In this document: positions 9,216-18,023 of the stretch, in pieces | Layout of the letters: every line of letters starts with the position of its first letter | Position numbering within the stretch: position 1 is the first letter of the stretch | Assembly (NCBI GenBank): GCA_003543135.1 | Contig: DPJG01000021.1 | Location: forward strand, 1-64,000 | Length of the DNA: 64,000 nucleotides | From: Rheinheimera sp. | GTDB taxonomy: Bacteria; Pseudomonadota; Gammaproteobacteria; Enterobacterales; Alteromonadaceae | Direction: 5' to 3' | Notes under the pieces: generated by a model | The model's input: the letters and a program-made list of their open reading frames with translations, nothing else | The model's database searches: none | Told to the model about the DNA's origin: nothing | Made by a program: the position numbers and the translations under genes

Positions 9216-9507
9216 GCTGGCGGCGCTGTTGTTGCTGTGCAGCAGCGGCAGTGTTGCCGATCCAACTGCACCTGAAGCACAGATAGAGCCAGAGAGTGCC
9301 GCAGTACAAGCCGCCGAACCTGCCCCCAGGCTTAGCCTGATCCGCAGTGACGGTCGTAGCTATCAGGCGCTGATTAACGGCGTGCTGGTCAAAACAGGCG
9401 ACAAAGTGGGGCCTTATCAGGTGCAGAGTATCAGCGCCGGCCGGGTGATACTGCAGCAAGGTGAAAAGCGGCTGCAGCTGAATTTATTTAACAGTACAAC
9501 AAAGTAG
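9193..9507 (+). CDS. mshK: MshK: PilP-like periplasmic protein
   Basis: This is a short protein of 104 residues with an N-terminal signal/anchor (about residues 5-22) and a C-terminal beta domain. The VKTGDKVGPYQV segment is typical of the PilP/GspC homology region, which contacts the secretin's N-domain in the periplasm. It is shorter than PilP of type IVa pili, as usual for MshK. ATG 9193 begins inside the 3' end of mshJ; GTG 9187 is an alternative two codons earlier. Its stop codon overlaps a possible GTG start of mshL. Confidence 0.8.
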   Translation: MTAICKFKLAALLLLCSSGSVADPTAPEAQIEPESAAVQAAEPAPRLSLIRSDGRSYQALINGVLVKTGDKVGPYQVQSISAGRVILQQGEKRLQLNLFNSTTK

Positions 9508-9515
9508 TGAACCTT

Positions 9516-11174
9516 ATGCGCACAAAACTTAGTTTACTTGCCAGTATCATCGCGCTTAGCGCCTGCCAGAGTATTGAAGCTCCGAAGGCGGCCAGTAACA
9601 CCAGTGCTGAACTTGGCAAATTACAACAACAGCAGGCCGCGCCAAAAGCCGTGCCGCTGCAAGTGCCGGCCGCAGTCACAGACGACCTGCTGACACCTAT
9701 GGCGCCGCCAACAGCCAATTTGCTGTTGCCCCGCATCAATGTGTCGGCACTGAATGTGGCTATGCCCGACTTTTTTGCCTCCCTGGTGGCTGACACTGAA
9801 CAAAGCATCGTGGTGCACCCTGATGTGCAGGGGCAAATCAGCCTGCAGCTGAAACAGGTCACTTTGCCTGAAGTGATGCAGGTGGTGCAGCAGATGTACG
9901 GTTTTGATATCCGTCAGCAAGGTAATGTCTGGCAGGTATATCCGGCTGGTTTGCGTACCGAAACCATAGCGGTCAATTATCTGTTGATGCAGCGGATGGG
10001 CATGTCGTCTATTGCCGTGAACTCAGGTGGGGTGTCGCAGGACAACCAAAGCAACAGAAATGGCAATAACCGCAATAACCAGAGCGGCCAGAATAACCAG
10101 AATGGTTTTAACGACAACAACCTCAATAACGGTCAGCAGAATAATCAGCAATTTAACGGCAGTATGATCCAAAGCGGCAGCAAAACCGACTTCTGGAAAG
10201 ATCTGGAAAAAGCCGTGGCCGGTATTCTGGGGGGCGGTGAACAACGAACTGTGGTGGTGTCACCTCAGGCCGGTTTAGTCACAGTGCGTGGCATGCCGGA
10301 TGAAATTGCCGCAGTCAGGGCATTTTTAACCCAGTCGGAACAACATCTGCAGCGTCAGGTGATTCTGGAAGCCAAAATTATTGAAGTGACCTTAAGTGAT
10401 GATTACCAGCAAGGCATCAACTGGCAAAATGCGCTGACCAATATCGATTCCACCAGCTTGCGCATCAGCAATGCCGCCGGTAACTTTGGCAACCCTATTA
10501 ATACCGCCATTGGCGGCCTCACCAGCATTTCGTTTCAGAATGCCGACTTTAACGGTGTGATCAGCCTGCTGGAAACCCAGGGTGATGCCCAGGTACTGTC
10601 CAGCCCTCGCGTGACCGCCATTAACAACCAAAAAGCGGTGATTAAAGTGGGTCAGGACGAATATTTTGTCACTGAAATTTCCAGCAATACCACCACAGCC
10701 GCCAATGGCGTGCAAAACACCACACCAACGGTGATTTTGCAGCCGTTTTTCTCCGGTATTGCGCTCGATGTCACGCCACAAATAGACCAGAACGGTCAGG
10801 TGATTTTGCATGTGCATCCTTCAGTCACTGAAACCGCTGAGCAAACCAAAACTGTACAGCTCAGTGAAGAAAAAATTGTGTTGCCACTGGCGCAAAGTAA
10901 TATCCGCGAGTCGGACACTATTATCAAAGCCAGTAATGGCGAAATTGTGGTGATTGGCGGCCTGATGCAAACGGTGATCAACGACACTGAAAGTGGTGTG
11001 CCAGGTCTGATGTCGATTCCGGTGGTGGGTTCGTTATTTAAATCGATGAGCAAAACCGAAAAGAAAAAAGAGCTGGTGATTTTACTCAAACCTACAGTAG
11101 TGCAAAGCGGCGTCTGGCAGCAGCAAATTCAGCAGTCGGGCAGTCAGGTGCAGGACTGGGCGGCGCAGCGGTAA
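9516..11174 (+). CDS. mshL: MshL: outer-membrane secretin of the MSHA pilus
   Basis: The protein is about 552 residues. It starts with a lipoprotein signal peptide (lipobox LSAC, cysteine near residue 17), then an STN/N0-like domain (about 75-150), an N-domain and a C-terminal secretin domain. The secretin signature VPGLMSIPVVGSLF lies near residue 500. It forms the multimeric outer-membrane channel through which the pilus passes. A run of about 40 residues rich in Asn, Gln and Gly (DNA 10042-10158) interrupts the middle region and is probably a flexible linker. ATG 9516 is preferred because the signal peptide then begins MRTKL; GTG 9507 is possible. Confidence 0.92.
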   Translation: MRTKLSLLASIIALSACQSIEAPKAASNTSAELGKLQQQQAAPKAVPLQVPAAVTDDLLTPMAPPTANLLLPRINVSALNVAMPDFFASLVADTEQSIVVHPDVQGQISLQLKQVTLPEVMQVVQQMYGFDIRQQGNVWQVYPAGLRTETIAVNYLLMQRMGMSSIAVNSGGVSQDNQSNRNGNNRNNQSGQNNQNGFNDNNLNNGQQNNQQFNGSMIQSGSKTDFWKDLEKAVAGILGGGEQRTVVVSPQAGLVTVRGMPDEIAAVRAFLTQSEQHLQRQVILEAKIIEVTLSDDYQQGINWQNALTNIDSTSLRISNAAGNFGNPINTAIGGLTSISFQNADFNGVISLLETQGDAQVLSSPRVTAINNQKAVIKVGQDEYFVTEISSNTTTAANGVQNTTPTVILQPFFSGIALDVTPQIDQNGQVILHVHPSVTETAEQTKTVQLSEEKIVLPLAQSNIRESDTIIKASNGEIVVIGGLMQTVINDTESGVPGLMSIPVVGSLFKSMSKTEKKKELVILLKPTVVQSGVWQQQIQQSGSQVQDWAAQR

Positions 11175-11180
11175 CGGCTG

Positions 11181-12077
11181 ATGATGTACCTTGCGCACTA
11201 CGGCATGAGCGCAGCGCCTTTTGGCCTGACGCCCAACACGGCATTTTATGTGGATTTACCTATCCATCAGCAGGCGATGGCCGTGCTGACCGTGGCGCTT
11301 TCGCAAGGTGAAGGTTTTATTAAAGTCACAGGCGAAGTCGGCACGGGCAAAACCCTGTTGTGCCGCAAATTATTGCAGGAAGCGCCGGAGCATTTTGCAC
11401 TGGCTTATATCCCGGACCCGCATTTGTCGCCGCTGGAACTGCGCTGGGCTTTGGCGCTGGAGCTTGGTTTAAAACACTCCGCCAATATCGACCCGCAGCA
11501 ACTGACCCAGCTGCTGCAACGCCAGCTGGTGCTCTTGGCGCAACAGCAAAAACAGGTGGTACTGCTGATTGATGAAGCCCAGGCTTTGCCCGATGAAACC
11601 TTGGAAGCCTTGCGCTTGCTGACCAACCTGGAAACCGAACAACGTAAATTGTTGCAGGTGGTGCTGTTTGGCCAGCCCGAGCTGAATCAGCGGTTGGCTT
11701 TGTATCAGTTCAGGCAGCTGCGCCAGCGCATCAGCTTTTCTTATGATTTGTCGGTATTAAACCGCGCTCAGGTGGCTTGTTATGTCAATGCCCGTCTGCA
11801 GCTGGCCGGCGCGTCGCAACTGTTTAGCCGCACCGCCTTGTGGTTATTGCATTATTACAGCCGCGGTATTCCAAGGCTGATTAATATTCTGGCGCATAAA
11901 GCGTTGATGCTGGGCTATGGCAAAGCGCTGCAGCAAATTGGTTGTTATCAGGTGATGCAGGCCGCCCGCGACACCGACGATGTGCACTCAGGCACTGGTT
12001 CAGGTTTTTGGTGGCCGCTGCTGGCACCAGCAGCGCTGTTGGCGTTGTGGTATTGGTTACCGGGAGGCGGGTGGTGA
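11181..12077 (+). CDS. mshM: MshM: ExeA-like AAA ATPase
   Basis: This is a 298-residue AAA+ ATPase of the ExeA/GspA type. The Walker A motif GEVGTGKT lies near residue 52, the Walker B LLIDEAQAL near 128, and an arginine-rich sensor region (RQLRQRISF) near 178. A hydrophobic C-terminal segment (WWPLLAPAALLALWYW) suggests membrane attachment. ExeA-type proteins help assemble secretins through the peptidoglycan, a fitting role just after the secretin gene. The start may be either of two consecutive ATGs. It overlaps mshN by 4 bases. Confidence 0.88.
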   Translation: MMYLAHYGMSAAPFGLTPNTAFYVDLPIHQQAMAVLTVALSQGEGFIKVTGEVGTGKTLLCRKLLQEAPEHFALAYIPDPHLSPLELRWALALELGLKHSANIDPQQLTQLLQRQLVLLAQQQKQVVLLIDEAQALPDETLEALRLLTNLETEQRKLLQVVLFGQPELNQRLALYQFRQLRQRISFSYDLSVLNRAQVACYVNARLQLAGASQLFSRTALWLLHYYSRGIPRLINILAHKALMLGYGKALQQIGCYQVMQAARDTDDVHSGTGSGFWWPLLAPAALLALWYWLPGGGW

Positions 12078-13369
12078 GTGTTATTAACCAGATGCTGAAG
12101 GACCTTGACCAGCAACAAGGCAAAAAAGGCCCGGCTGTGGTGAGCCAAAGACCCAGCCTGCCCAGGCCACCAGGACGCAGCAACAAGCTGTTATGGGGGC
12201 TTTGTGCTTTGCTGGTGATTGGCGGCGGATTTAGCCTGCTGGCGCCAGAGCGGCTAAGCCGGATGCTGGCACTGTTATCGCCACAACCAGAGGTGGCAGC
12301 GCCTTTAAATACAAGCCCAAATACAAGGCAAAATGCAAAGTCTGACAGCAGCCAGAGCCCAATGTCCGTCGCTATAGCGGAGCAAGAGCCGGTGGCAACA
12401 GCACAAAGCCAAATTGCAGTGCCGCAGCAAAACCAGAGCACTGCTAATCATTCAGATCAGGCGGCAATTCAGTTAGAGCCTGCGGCAATAAAAGCGGCCG
12501 AAGCTGGTGCAGAAGCCTCGGCAGCGCTGCAGGCCGTGACCGCTGCAGCCCAAACAACGACGCCACAAGCTGAATCAGGGCCGGCGGAAGTGCGCTCAAC
12601 CGAAACTGCAGCAGCCGAACCCGCCACGGCTGCAACCGCACTGGCTGAACAAAAAGCTTTGGCGGTCTGGCCTTCAGAGCCTGAGGGCAGCAGTCAGGTA
12701 TATCCGGCAGCCAAAGCAGAGCCTTTTGCTGCTGATAACACAGCAGCACAAACCGCAGCACCAGGGCCTTCCTCGATGCAGGTGGAGCAGGTGGTATTTG
12801 ATAAAACTGCGCAGTTAGCGCGGCTAAAAACACAGGCCACAGCGGCCCTGGCCAGTGCCAGTTATGCGCTGCTTGGCGAAAAAGCGCAGCAATATATTGA
12901 GCTGTCACCCAAGGATGTCCAGGGTTATGAGTGGCTGGCGGAAAGTTACCGTCAGTTACAACAGTGGCAGTCGCTGCAGCAACTGCTACAGCTATGTGCC
13001 GAGCAGCGACTGAGTTCAGATCTGTTGTTATTGCAGCAGGCACGCCTAGCCAGTTTGCAAAAAAACTGGGCTGGTGCCGAACTTGCGCTGAATCAAATCA
13101 GCAGCGCAGTAAGCAACGCTGAAGTATTACAACTCAAAGCCAATGCACTGCAGCAACAACAAAAACTGGCGGAAGCTTTGCTGGCCTGGCAACAGCTCAC
13201 TAGCATTCAGCCAGGTTTTAGCCGCGGCTGGCTGGGCCAGGCGCTGGTGCTGGAGCAACTTGGCCGGTTACCACAGGCCAAACAGGCGTATCAGCGGGCT
13301 TTAACCGCAGGCGGTTTGTCGGCCGCCACAGTACAATTTATTCAGCAACGTTTAGCCACAGCAGAGTGA
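12074..13369 (+). CDS. mshN: MshN: TPR-containing MSHA biogenesis protein
   Basis: The protein begins VSVINQMLKDLDQQQ, the conserved MshN start, with a single membrane helix at about residues 37-55, a long Ala/Gln/Pro-rich linker (about 60-260) and a C-terminal TPR-like helical region (about 265-431). GTG 12074 follows a GGGAGGCGG ribosome site and overlaps the mshM stop; longer frames upstream run through mshM and are not used. TPR proteins of this kind (PilF/GspA-partner-like) help secretin assembly. The low-complexity linker varies widely in this family and likely spans the periplasm. Confidence 0.88.
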   Translation: MSVINQMLKDLDQQQGKKGPAVVSQRPSLPRPPGRSNKLLWGLCALLVIGGGFSLLAPERLSRMLALLSPQPEVAAPLNTSPNTRQNAKSDSSQSPMSVAIAEQEPVATAQSQIAVPQQNQSTANHSDQAAIQLEPAAIKAAEAGAEASAALQAVTAAAQTTTPQAESGPAEVRSTETAAAEPATAATALAEQKALAVWPSEPEGSSQVYPAAKAEPFAADNTAAQTAAPGPSSMQVEQVVFDKTAQLARLKTQATAALASASYALLGEKAQQYIELSPKDVQGYEWLAESYRQLQQWQSLQQLLQLCAEQRLSSDLLLLQQARLASLQKNWAGAELALNQISSAVSNAEVLQLKANALQQQQKLAEALLAWQQLTSIQPGFSRGWLGQALVLEQLGRLPQAKQAYQRALTAGGLSAATVQFIQQRLATAE

Positions 13370-13373
13370 ACCG

Positions 13374-15110
13374 ATGCAAAGACCCCGTTTAAAAATGCGA
13401 CTTGGTGATTTGTTGGTGCATGAAGGCATCATCACCGAACAACAACTAAGCCGTGCTCTGGCCGAACAAAAAACCACAGGTCGCAAACTTGGTGCCAGTC
13501 TGATTGATTTGGCTTTTTTAACTGAAGATCAGTTATTACAGTTTTTGGCGCAGCAGTTAAATGTGTCCTTTTTAGATATCAGTCAGCGCCGTATTGATCC
13601 CAAAGCAGCGCAGTTATTGCCGGAAGTGCACGCCCGCAGGTTAAGAGCCCTGGTATTGGAAGACAGAGGAGAGTCTGTGTTACTCGGCATGAGTGACCCG
13701 GCCGACTTATCTATTCTGGACCAGATAGCGCCGCTGCTTGAACCCAAGATGATTGAAATTGCTGTGGTGCGGGAAAGCCAGCTGATTGAGGCTTTTAATA
13801 ACCTGTACCGGCGCACCAAAGAAATTGAAAGCATTGCGCATCAGCTGCAGGAAGAATACGAAGACACAGATGCCATTGATTTTTCTGCATTAAGTAGCGA
13901 CAACGACAAAGACAACACCATAGTGCGGCTGTTGCAGTCATTATTTGAAGATGCGGTGCAGGTGCGCGCTTCCGATATTCATATTGAACCTGACGAGCAG
14001 GTGCTGCGTATCCGGCAGCGGGTGGATGGTGTGCTGCAGGAAAGCATTTTAAAAGAAACCGGTATTGCTTCAGCTTTGGTGCTGCGGTTAAAGCTGATGG
14101 CAGCTTTGGATATTTCGGAAAAACGCCTGCCGCAGGATGGCCGTTTTCAGATTAAAGTCAAAGGCCACACCATTGATGTGCGGATGTCGACCATGCCGGT
14201 GCAGTACGGCGAGTCGGTGGTCATGCGTTTGCTGGACCAGTCGGCCGGCTTATTGTCGCTGGATGAAACCGGGATGCCAGAGCATTTATTAACAAAGCTC
14301 AGACGTATTATCCAGAGTCCACACGGTATGGTGCTGGTCACAGGGCCCACAGGTTCGGGCAAAACCACTACTTTGTATGGGGTGCTCAGCGAGCTGAACC
14401 AGGCCGGTGTAAAAATTATTACGGTAGAAGATCCGGTGGAATACCGTTTGCCACGGATTAATCAGGTGCAGATTAACCATAAAATTGGTCTCGACTTTGC
14501 CAATGTGCTGCGCACCAGCTTACGGCAAGACCCGGATATTCTGATGGTCGGTGAAATGCGCGACCAGGAAACCGCTGAAATGGGTTTACGGGGTGCTTTA
14601 ACCGGCCACTTAGTGCTGTCTACTTTACACACCAACGACGCTGTCACCAGTACGTTGCGCCTGATTGATATGGGCGCTGCGCCTTATCTGGTGGCCAGTG
14701 CTTTGCGCGCTATTTTGGCACAGCGTCTGGTGCGGCGTATTTGCCCACATTGTAAACAGCCTTATCAGCCTGATGAGCTGGAACAAACCTGGTTAAAACA
14801 CTTTAAAGCCCGTGATGGTCTGAAATTCTGGCAGGGCCGTGGTTGTCAGTCCTGTAATTACAGTGGTTATAAAGGCCGGGTTGGGGTGTTTGAACTTTTG
14901 GTGATCAATAAACCGCTGGCCGATGCGCTGCGCCGCAACGACGCCGAAGATTTTGCCCATATTGCTTATCAGAACAGTGACTTTAAAACCCTGGGCAATA
15001 TGGCGCTCGACTACGCCCAGCAAGGTATTACCACACTGGAAGAAGTGATTAAAGTGTCGGAATATGTAGAGCTTGACGATATGGCGCAGCCAGAAGGAGC
15101 CGTGAGTTAA
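13374..15110 (+). CDS. mshE: MshE: pilus extension ATPase with c-di-GMP-binding MshEN domain
   Basis: This 578-residue GspE/PilB-family ATPase powers pilus extension. The N-terminal MshEN domain carries the 24-residue c-di-GMP motif at residues 9-32 (RLG at 9-11, G18, L25, Q32), all key positions kept. A second half-motif follows with K for R and A for G. Walker A (GPTGSGKT) is near residue 323, Walker B (MVGEMRD) near 388, and a tetracysteine zinc site (CPHC, CQSC) lies between about 457 and 500. Binding of c-di-GMP by MshE is established in Vibrio cholerae. It is followed directly by mshG, with overlapping stop and start codons. Confidence 0.95.
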   Translation: MQRPRLKMRLGDLLVHEGIITEQQLSRALAEQKTTGRKLGASLIDLAFLTEDQLLQFLAQQLNVSFLDISQRRIDPKAAQLLPEVHARRLRALVLEDRGESVLLGMSDPADLSILDQIAPLLEPKMIEIAVVRESQLIEAFNNLYRRTKEIESIAHQLQEEYEDTDAIDFSALSSDNDKDNTIVRLLQSLFEDAVQVRASDIHIEPDEQVLRIRQRVDGVLQESILKETGIASALVLRLKLMAALDISEKRLPQDGRFQIKVKGHTIDVRMSTMPVQYGESVVMRLLDQSAGLLSLDETGMPEHLLTKLRRIIQSPHGMVLVTGPTGSGKTTTLYGVLSELNQAGVKIITVEDPVEYRLPRINQVQINHKIGLDFANVLRTSLRQDPDILMVGEMRDQETAEMGLRGALTGHLVLSTLHTNDAVTSTLRLIDMGAAPYLVASALRAILAQRLVRRICPHCKQPYQPDELEQTWLKHFKARDGLKFWQGRGCQSCNYSGYKGRVGVFELLVINKPLADALRRNDAEDFAHIAYQNSDFKTLGNMALDYAQQGITTLEEVIKVSEYVELDDMAQPEGAVS

Positions 15111-16333
15111 TGGCCAATTTCCGTTATGCCGCCCGTGACCATCAGGGCCAGCCACAAAATGGTGTGCTCGAAGCGGCCAATGAAATGGCGGCAGCGGATT
15201 TACTCAGCCGGCGTGGGCTGATCCCATTAAAAATAGAATTGCAGCCGGAAGCCGGTAGTTCGGTCTGGCAGCTGAAGCTGGGCGGGCCTCAGGTGGGGCT
15301 AACCGAGCTGATTGTATTCTCGCGCCAGATGTATTCGTTGATGAAGGCCGGTATTCCTATTATCCGCGCTATCCGTGGCCTGGCCGAAAGCACAGCGTCC
15401 AAATCGCTGCGGGTGGTGTTATCCGACCTTGCTGACCAGCTGGAAAAAGGCCGTAATTTATCCGTGGCGCTCGCCAGTCATCCCAAAGTATTTAACCGGC
15501 TTATTGTCAGTATTGTGCATGTGGGGGAGAACACCGGCCGGTTGGACGAAGCTTTTTTGCAGCTGTCGGATTATTTTGAACAGGAACAGGAAACGCGCAA
15601 ACAAATCAGCCAGGCCACCCGTTATCCAATTTTTGTGTTAACCGCTATTGTTATCGCCATGGTGATCCTGAACATTCTGGTGATCCCACAATTTGCCAAT
15701 ATGTTTGCCAAATTTAATGCCGAGTTGCCCTGGGCCACTCAGGTGCTGCTCGCCACCTCGGGCTTTTTTATTAACTACTGGCCCTGGTTATTGCTCGGTA
15801 CAGCAGCCGGCGCTTTTGCGTTATACCGTTATTTGCAAACCCCTTCCGGCAGTTATCGCTGGAGCAAGCTCAAGCTCAGATTGCCTATTATGGGCGACAT
15901 TATTAACAGAGCCACGCTGGGCCGTTATGCCCGCAGTTTTTCGCTGATGCTCAAAGCCGGTGTGCCGCTCACCTCAGCGCTCAGTCTGGTGGCTGATGCT
16001 GTGGATAACGACTATATGGGCGAAAAAATCCGTGAAATGCGGCGTAACATAGAACGTGGCGAAAGTCTGGTGCGGGTGTCGGGCCAGAGTAATTTATTTA
16101 CCCCGCTGGTGATGCAAATGCTGGCGGTTGGTGAAGAAACAGGGCAAGTCGACGATATGCTGCAGGAAGTAGCGCTGTTTTACGAAAGGGAAGTGGCGTT
16201 TGATTTAAAAAGCCTGACCGCCAAAATCGAACCTATCCTGATAGTGATAGTGGCGGTCATGGTGTTGATCCTGGCGCTGGGTATCTTTACCCCAATGTGG
16301 GATATGCTCAGTGCCTATAAAAAGAGTGGTTAA
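15110..16333 (+). CDS. mshG: MshG: inner-membrane platform protein (PilC/GspF family)
   Basis: This 407-residue protein has the duplicated GspF domain: two helical cytoplasmic halves, each followed by hydrophobic segments (about residues 170-195, 220-240 and 375-400). The paired signatures are VSIVHVGENTGRLDEA in the first half and MLAVGEETGQVDDML in the second. It forms the membrane platform that MshE turns to add pilins. ATG 15110 overlaps the mshE stop and follows an AGAAGGAG site. Confidence 0.93.
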   Translation: MANFRYAARDHQGQPQNGVLEAANEMAAADLLSRRGLIPLKIELQPEAGSSVWQLKLGGPQVGLTELIVFSRQMYSLMKAGIPIIRAIRGLAESTASKSLRVVLSDLADQLEKGRNLSVALASHPKVFNRLIVSIVHVGENTGRLDEAFLQLSDYFEQEQETRKQISQATRYPIFVLTAIVIAMVILNILVIPQFANMFAKFNAELPWATQVLLATSGFFINYWPWLLLGTAAGAFALYRYLQTPSGSYRWSKLKLRLPIMGDIINRATLGRYARSFSLMLKAGVPLTSALSLVADAVDNDYMGEKIREMRRNIERGESLVRVSGQSNLFTPLVMQMLAVGEETGQVDDMLQEVALFYEREVAFDLKSLTAKIEPILIVIVAVMVLILALGIFTPMWDMLSAYKKSG

Positions 16334-16334
16334 A

Positions 16335-16364
16335 ACAGCACTTGGCAATAAAGCCAAAAGCTGT
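16335..16364 (+). other. Hairpin between mshG and mshB
   Basis: An imperfect hairpin follows the mshG stop: ACAGC pairs with GCTGT and TTGGC with GCCAA around an AATAAA loop, with a 2x2 internal loop. No T-run follows, so it is more likely a processing or stability element than a terminator. It may set different transcript levels for the assembly genes and the pilin genes; this is inference. Confidence 0.4.
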
Positions 16365-16422
16365 CATTAATTACTGATATAACACACAATAACTTAACTT
16401 CTAATTTTCTGGAGCAGACCAT

Positions 16423-16977
16423 ATGAACAGCATGTCGGGCCGGCAACAAGGTTTTACCTTAATTGAGCTTGTGATCGTCATTATTATTCTCGGTTTATTA
16501 GCAGCCACTGCTTTGCCACGTTTTTTAAATGTGACTGAGCAGGCGGAAAACGTATCAGTGGAAGGCACAGCTGGTGGTTTTGCTTCTGCCGTAGGTTTAG
16601 TGCGCGCCGCCTGGGAAGTGGCTGGCCGTCCGGCTGGTACCGGTGGTGTGGTTGATGTGAACTATGACGGTGTGAATGTGTCTGTTGCTACCGCCAATGG
16701 TTTTCCGGCTGGTGGTGTGACTGCGGCTAACCTGACAGCTGCTGCTTGTCAGACCGTATTAAACACCATTTTCCAGCAATCACCGAGTTCCAGCACCACA
16801 GCTGCAACTGCTGCAGAGTTAGCTGCCGTGAGCTTTTATGTGCGCACCGCAGGTGGTCTCTGTGTTTACCATCAGACGGCAGGTTTAACTGCAGCGCCAA
16901 CAGACAATAATTCCAGCAATGGTTTTACCTATGACCCGGTAACGGGCCAGGTCAGTTCATTTTTAAAGAAACCTTAA
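16423..16977 (+). CDS. mshB: MshB: minor type IV pilin
   Basis: This 184-residue prepilin has a short leader ending QQG, with cleavage before FTLIE (E5 present), then a hydrophobic helix IVIIILGLLAATALPRF. Two later cysteines (in AACQT and GGLCVYH) probably form the C-terminal disulfide loop. MshB is a minor pilin of the MSHA pilus. ATG 16423 follows a TGGAG site. The usual mshF between mshG and mshB is absent here; only 89 bases lie between them. Confidence 0.85.
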   Translation: MNSMSGRQQGFTLIELVIVIIILGLLAATALPRFLNVTEQAENVSVEGTAGGFASAVGLVRAAWEVAGRPAGTGGVVDVNYDGVNVSVATANGFPAGGVTAANLTAAACQTVLNTIFQQSPSSSTTAATAAELAAVSFYVRTAGGLCVYHQTAGLTAAPTDNNSSNGFTYDPVTGQVSSFLKKP

Positions 16978-16993
16978 TTGGTTAATAAAGTTG

Positions 16994-17023
16994 TGCTGCA
17001 AGGCTGTTCTGCACCTTGCAGCA
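16994..17023 (+). promoter_or_regulatory. Leader hairpin before the mshA pilin gene
   Basis: A perfect 10-base-pair stem (TGCTGCAAGG with CCTTGCAGCA, 10-base loop) lies in the 71 bases between mshB and mshA. It is not followed by a T-run, so a simple terminator is unlikely. A stem here could protect the 5' end of a processed mshA transcript, which would fit a major pilin needing more mRNA than its neighbours. The structure is seen; the role is inference. Confidence 0.5.
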
Positions 17024-17048
17024 GTTCATTTGAGCACAGAGAGTCGTT

Positions 17049-17513
17049 ATGAAAAAAAATCAGGGTTTTACCTTAGTTGAGCTGGTGATAGTGATTGTGA
17101 TTTTGGGCATTTTGGCCATCACAGCTGCACCAAAGTTTTTAAATTTATCCGGTGATGCGAAAGCCTCAACCTTAAGCGCCTTAAAAGGCTCGCTGGAGTC
17201 GGCTAATGCTATGGTGTACAGCAAAGCGATTTTGCAGAGCAAAGAAAAAGCCGCAACCGAGACCTTAGAAAATCCTGAGGTCAATGTGGTATATGGTTAT
17301 CCAAAAGCGACTGCGGATGATTTGGGATTAGTGATTGAGCTGTCCTCTGACGAATGGATTGTTGATGCAACTAGCGTTGCAGGAAAGGTCGTCATTACGC
17401 CAAAGCCGCTTGTTTATAAATCTACAGCAGCTGAAGCTTGTCAGCTGATTTATTCAGAATCAACTGCAGCTGGTGTGAAACCTGTGCTTGAACTTCAAAC
17501 ACAAGGCTGTTAA
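17049..17513 (+). CDS. mshA: MshA: major MSHA pilin
   Basis: This 154-residue prepilin has the leader MKKNQG, cleaved before FTLVE with E5 present, then VIVIVILGILAITAAPKFLNL. The stretch FLNLSGDAKASTLSALKGSL is the pattern of MshA rather than of the minor pilins. Two cysteines (EACQL and the final GC) probably form the disulfide loop. MshA is the subunit of the mannose-sensitive haemagglutinin pilus used for surface attachment. The start has a purine-rich site (CAGAGAG) upstream and a hairpin further upstream. Confidence 0.85.
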   Translation: MKKNQGFTLVELVIVIVILGILAITAAPKFLNLSGDAKASTLSALKGSLESANAMVYSKAILQSKEKAATETLENPEVNVVYGYPKATADDLGLVIELSSDEWIVDATSVAGKVVITPKPLVYKSTAAEACQLIYSESTAAGVKPVLELQTQGC

Positions 17514-17540
17514 TCCAGCCTGCAGGTCAGGATGTTGCTG

Positions 17541-18023
17541 ATGAATGCAAAATCAACCGGCTTTACTCTGGTGGAACTGGTGGTGGTTTTGCTGATTGGC
17601 GGCATTCTGGCTGTCACCGCTTTACCCAAATTTTTTACCGCAGATGCAGAAACAGTGCTGGCACAGCGCGACCAGCTGTTAAGTTTAAGCCGGCAAATTC
17701 AGCTGCAAAGTATGCAGGATACCGCCAGCCTCAGCAGCCTTTGCCCAACGCTGGTGATCACCTCCACAGCAGCTGGCCCTGCCAGCACAGATCCTTGTTT
17801 GCCATCCGCCGGTTTTTCTTTTGATGCCAATAATCCACAACAAATTGATTTAAGTCAGGCGAAAGTTAGCGTCAGCACCGGCGTATTGCCGCTGTTATTA
17901 AGATTTGACAGCTGGGGCCGGCCGCAAGGCAGCTGTGCCGGTGGTTGCCAAATCGACCTGACCAGAGCAGGCCAGCAGGCCAGTTTTTGTATTGCCGCCA
18001 GCGGATATCAAAGCTCATGTTAA
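17541..18023 (+). CDS. mshC: MshC: minor type IV pilin
   Basis: The protein is about 160 residues, with a short leader ending TG before FTLVELVVVLLIGGILAVTAL. Several cysteines lie in the C-terminal domain (SLCPT, DPCLP, GSCAGGC, ASFC, SSC), more than in other pilins here. It occupies the mshC position after mshA. ATG 17541 has AGGA at good distance; ATG 17532 adds three residues. It overlaps mshD by several bases. Confidence 0.82.
   Translation: MNAKSTGFTLVELVVVLLIGGILAVTALPKFFTADAETVLAQRDQLLSLSRQIQLQSMQDTASLSSLCPTLVITSTAAGPASTDPCLPSAGFSFDANNPQQIDLSQAKVSVSTGVLPLLLRFDSWGRPQGSCAGGCQIDLTRAGQQASFCIAASGYQSSC

Noticed and set aside
12444-13043. A 199-residue minus-strand frame within mshN
   Set aside because: It is a shadow of the Ala/Gln-rich linker of mshN, low in complexity, with no start signal.
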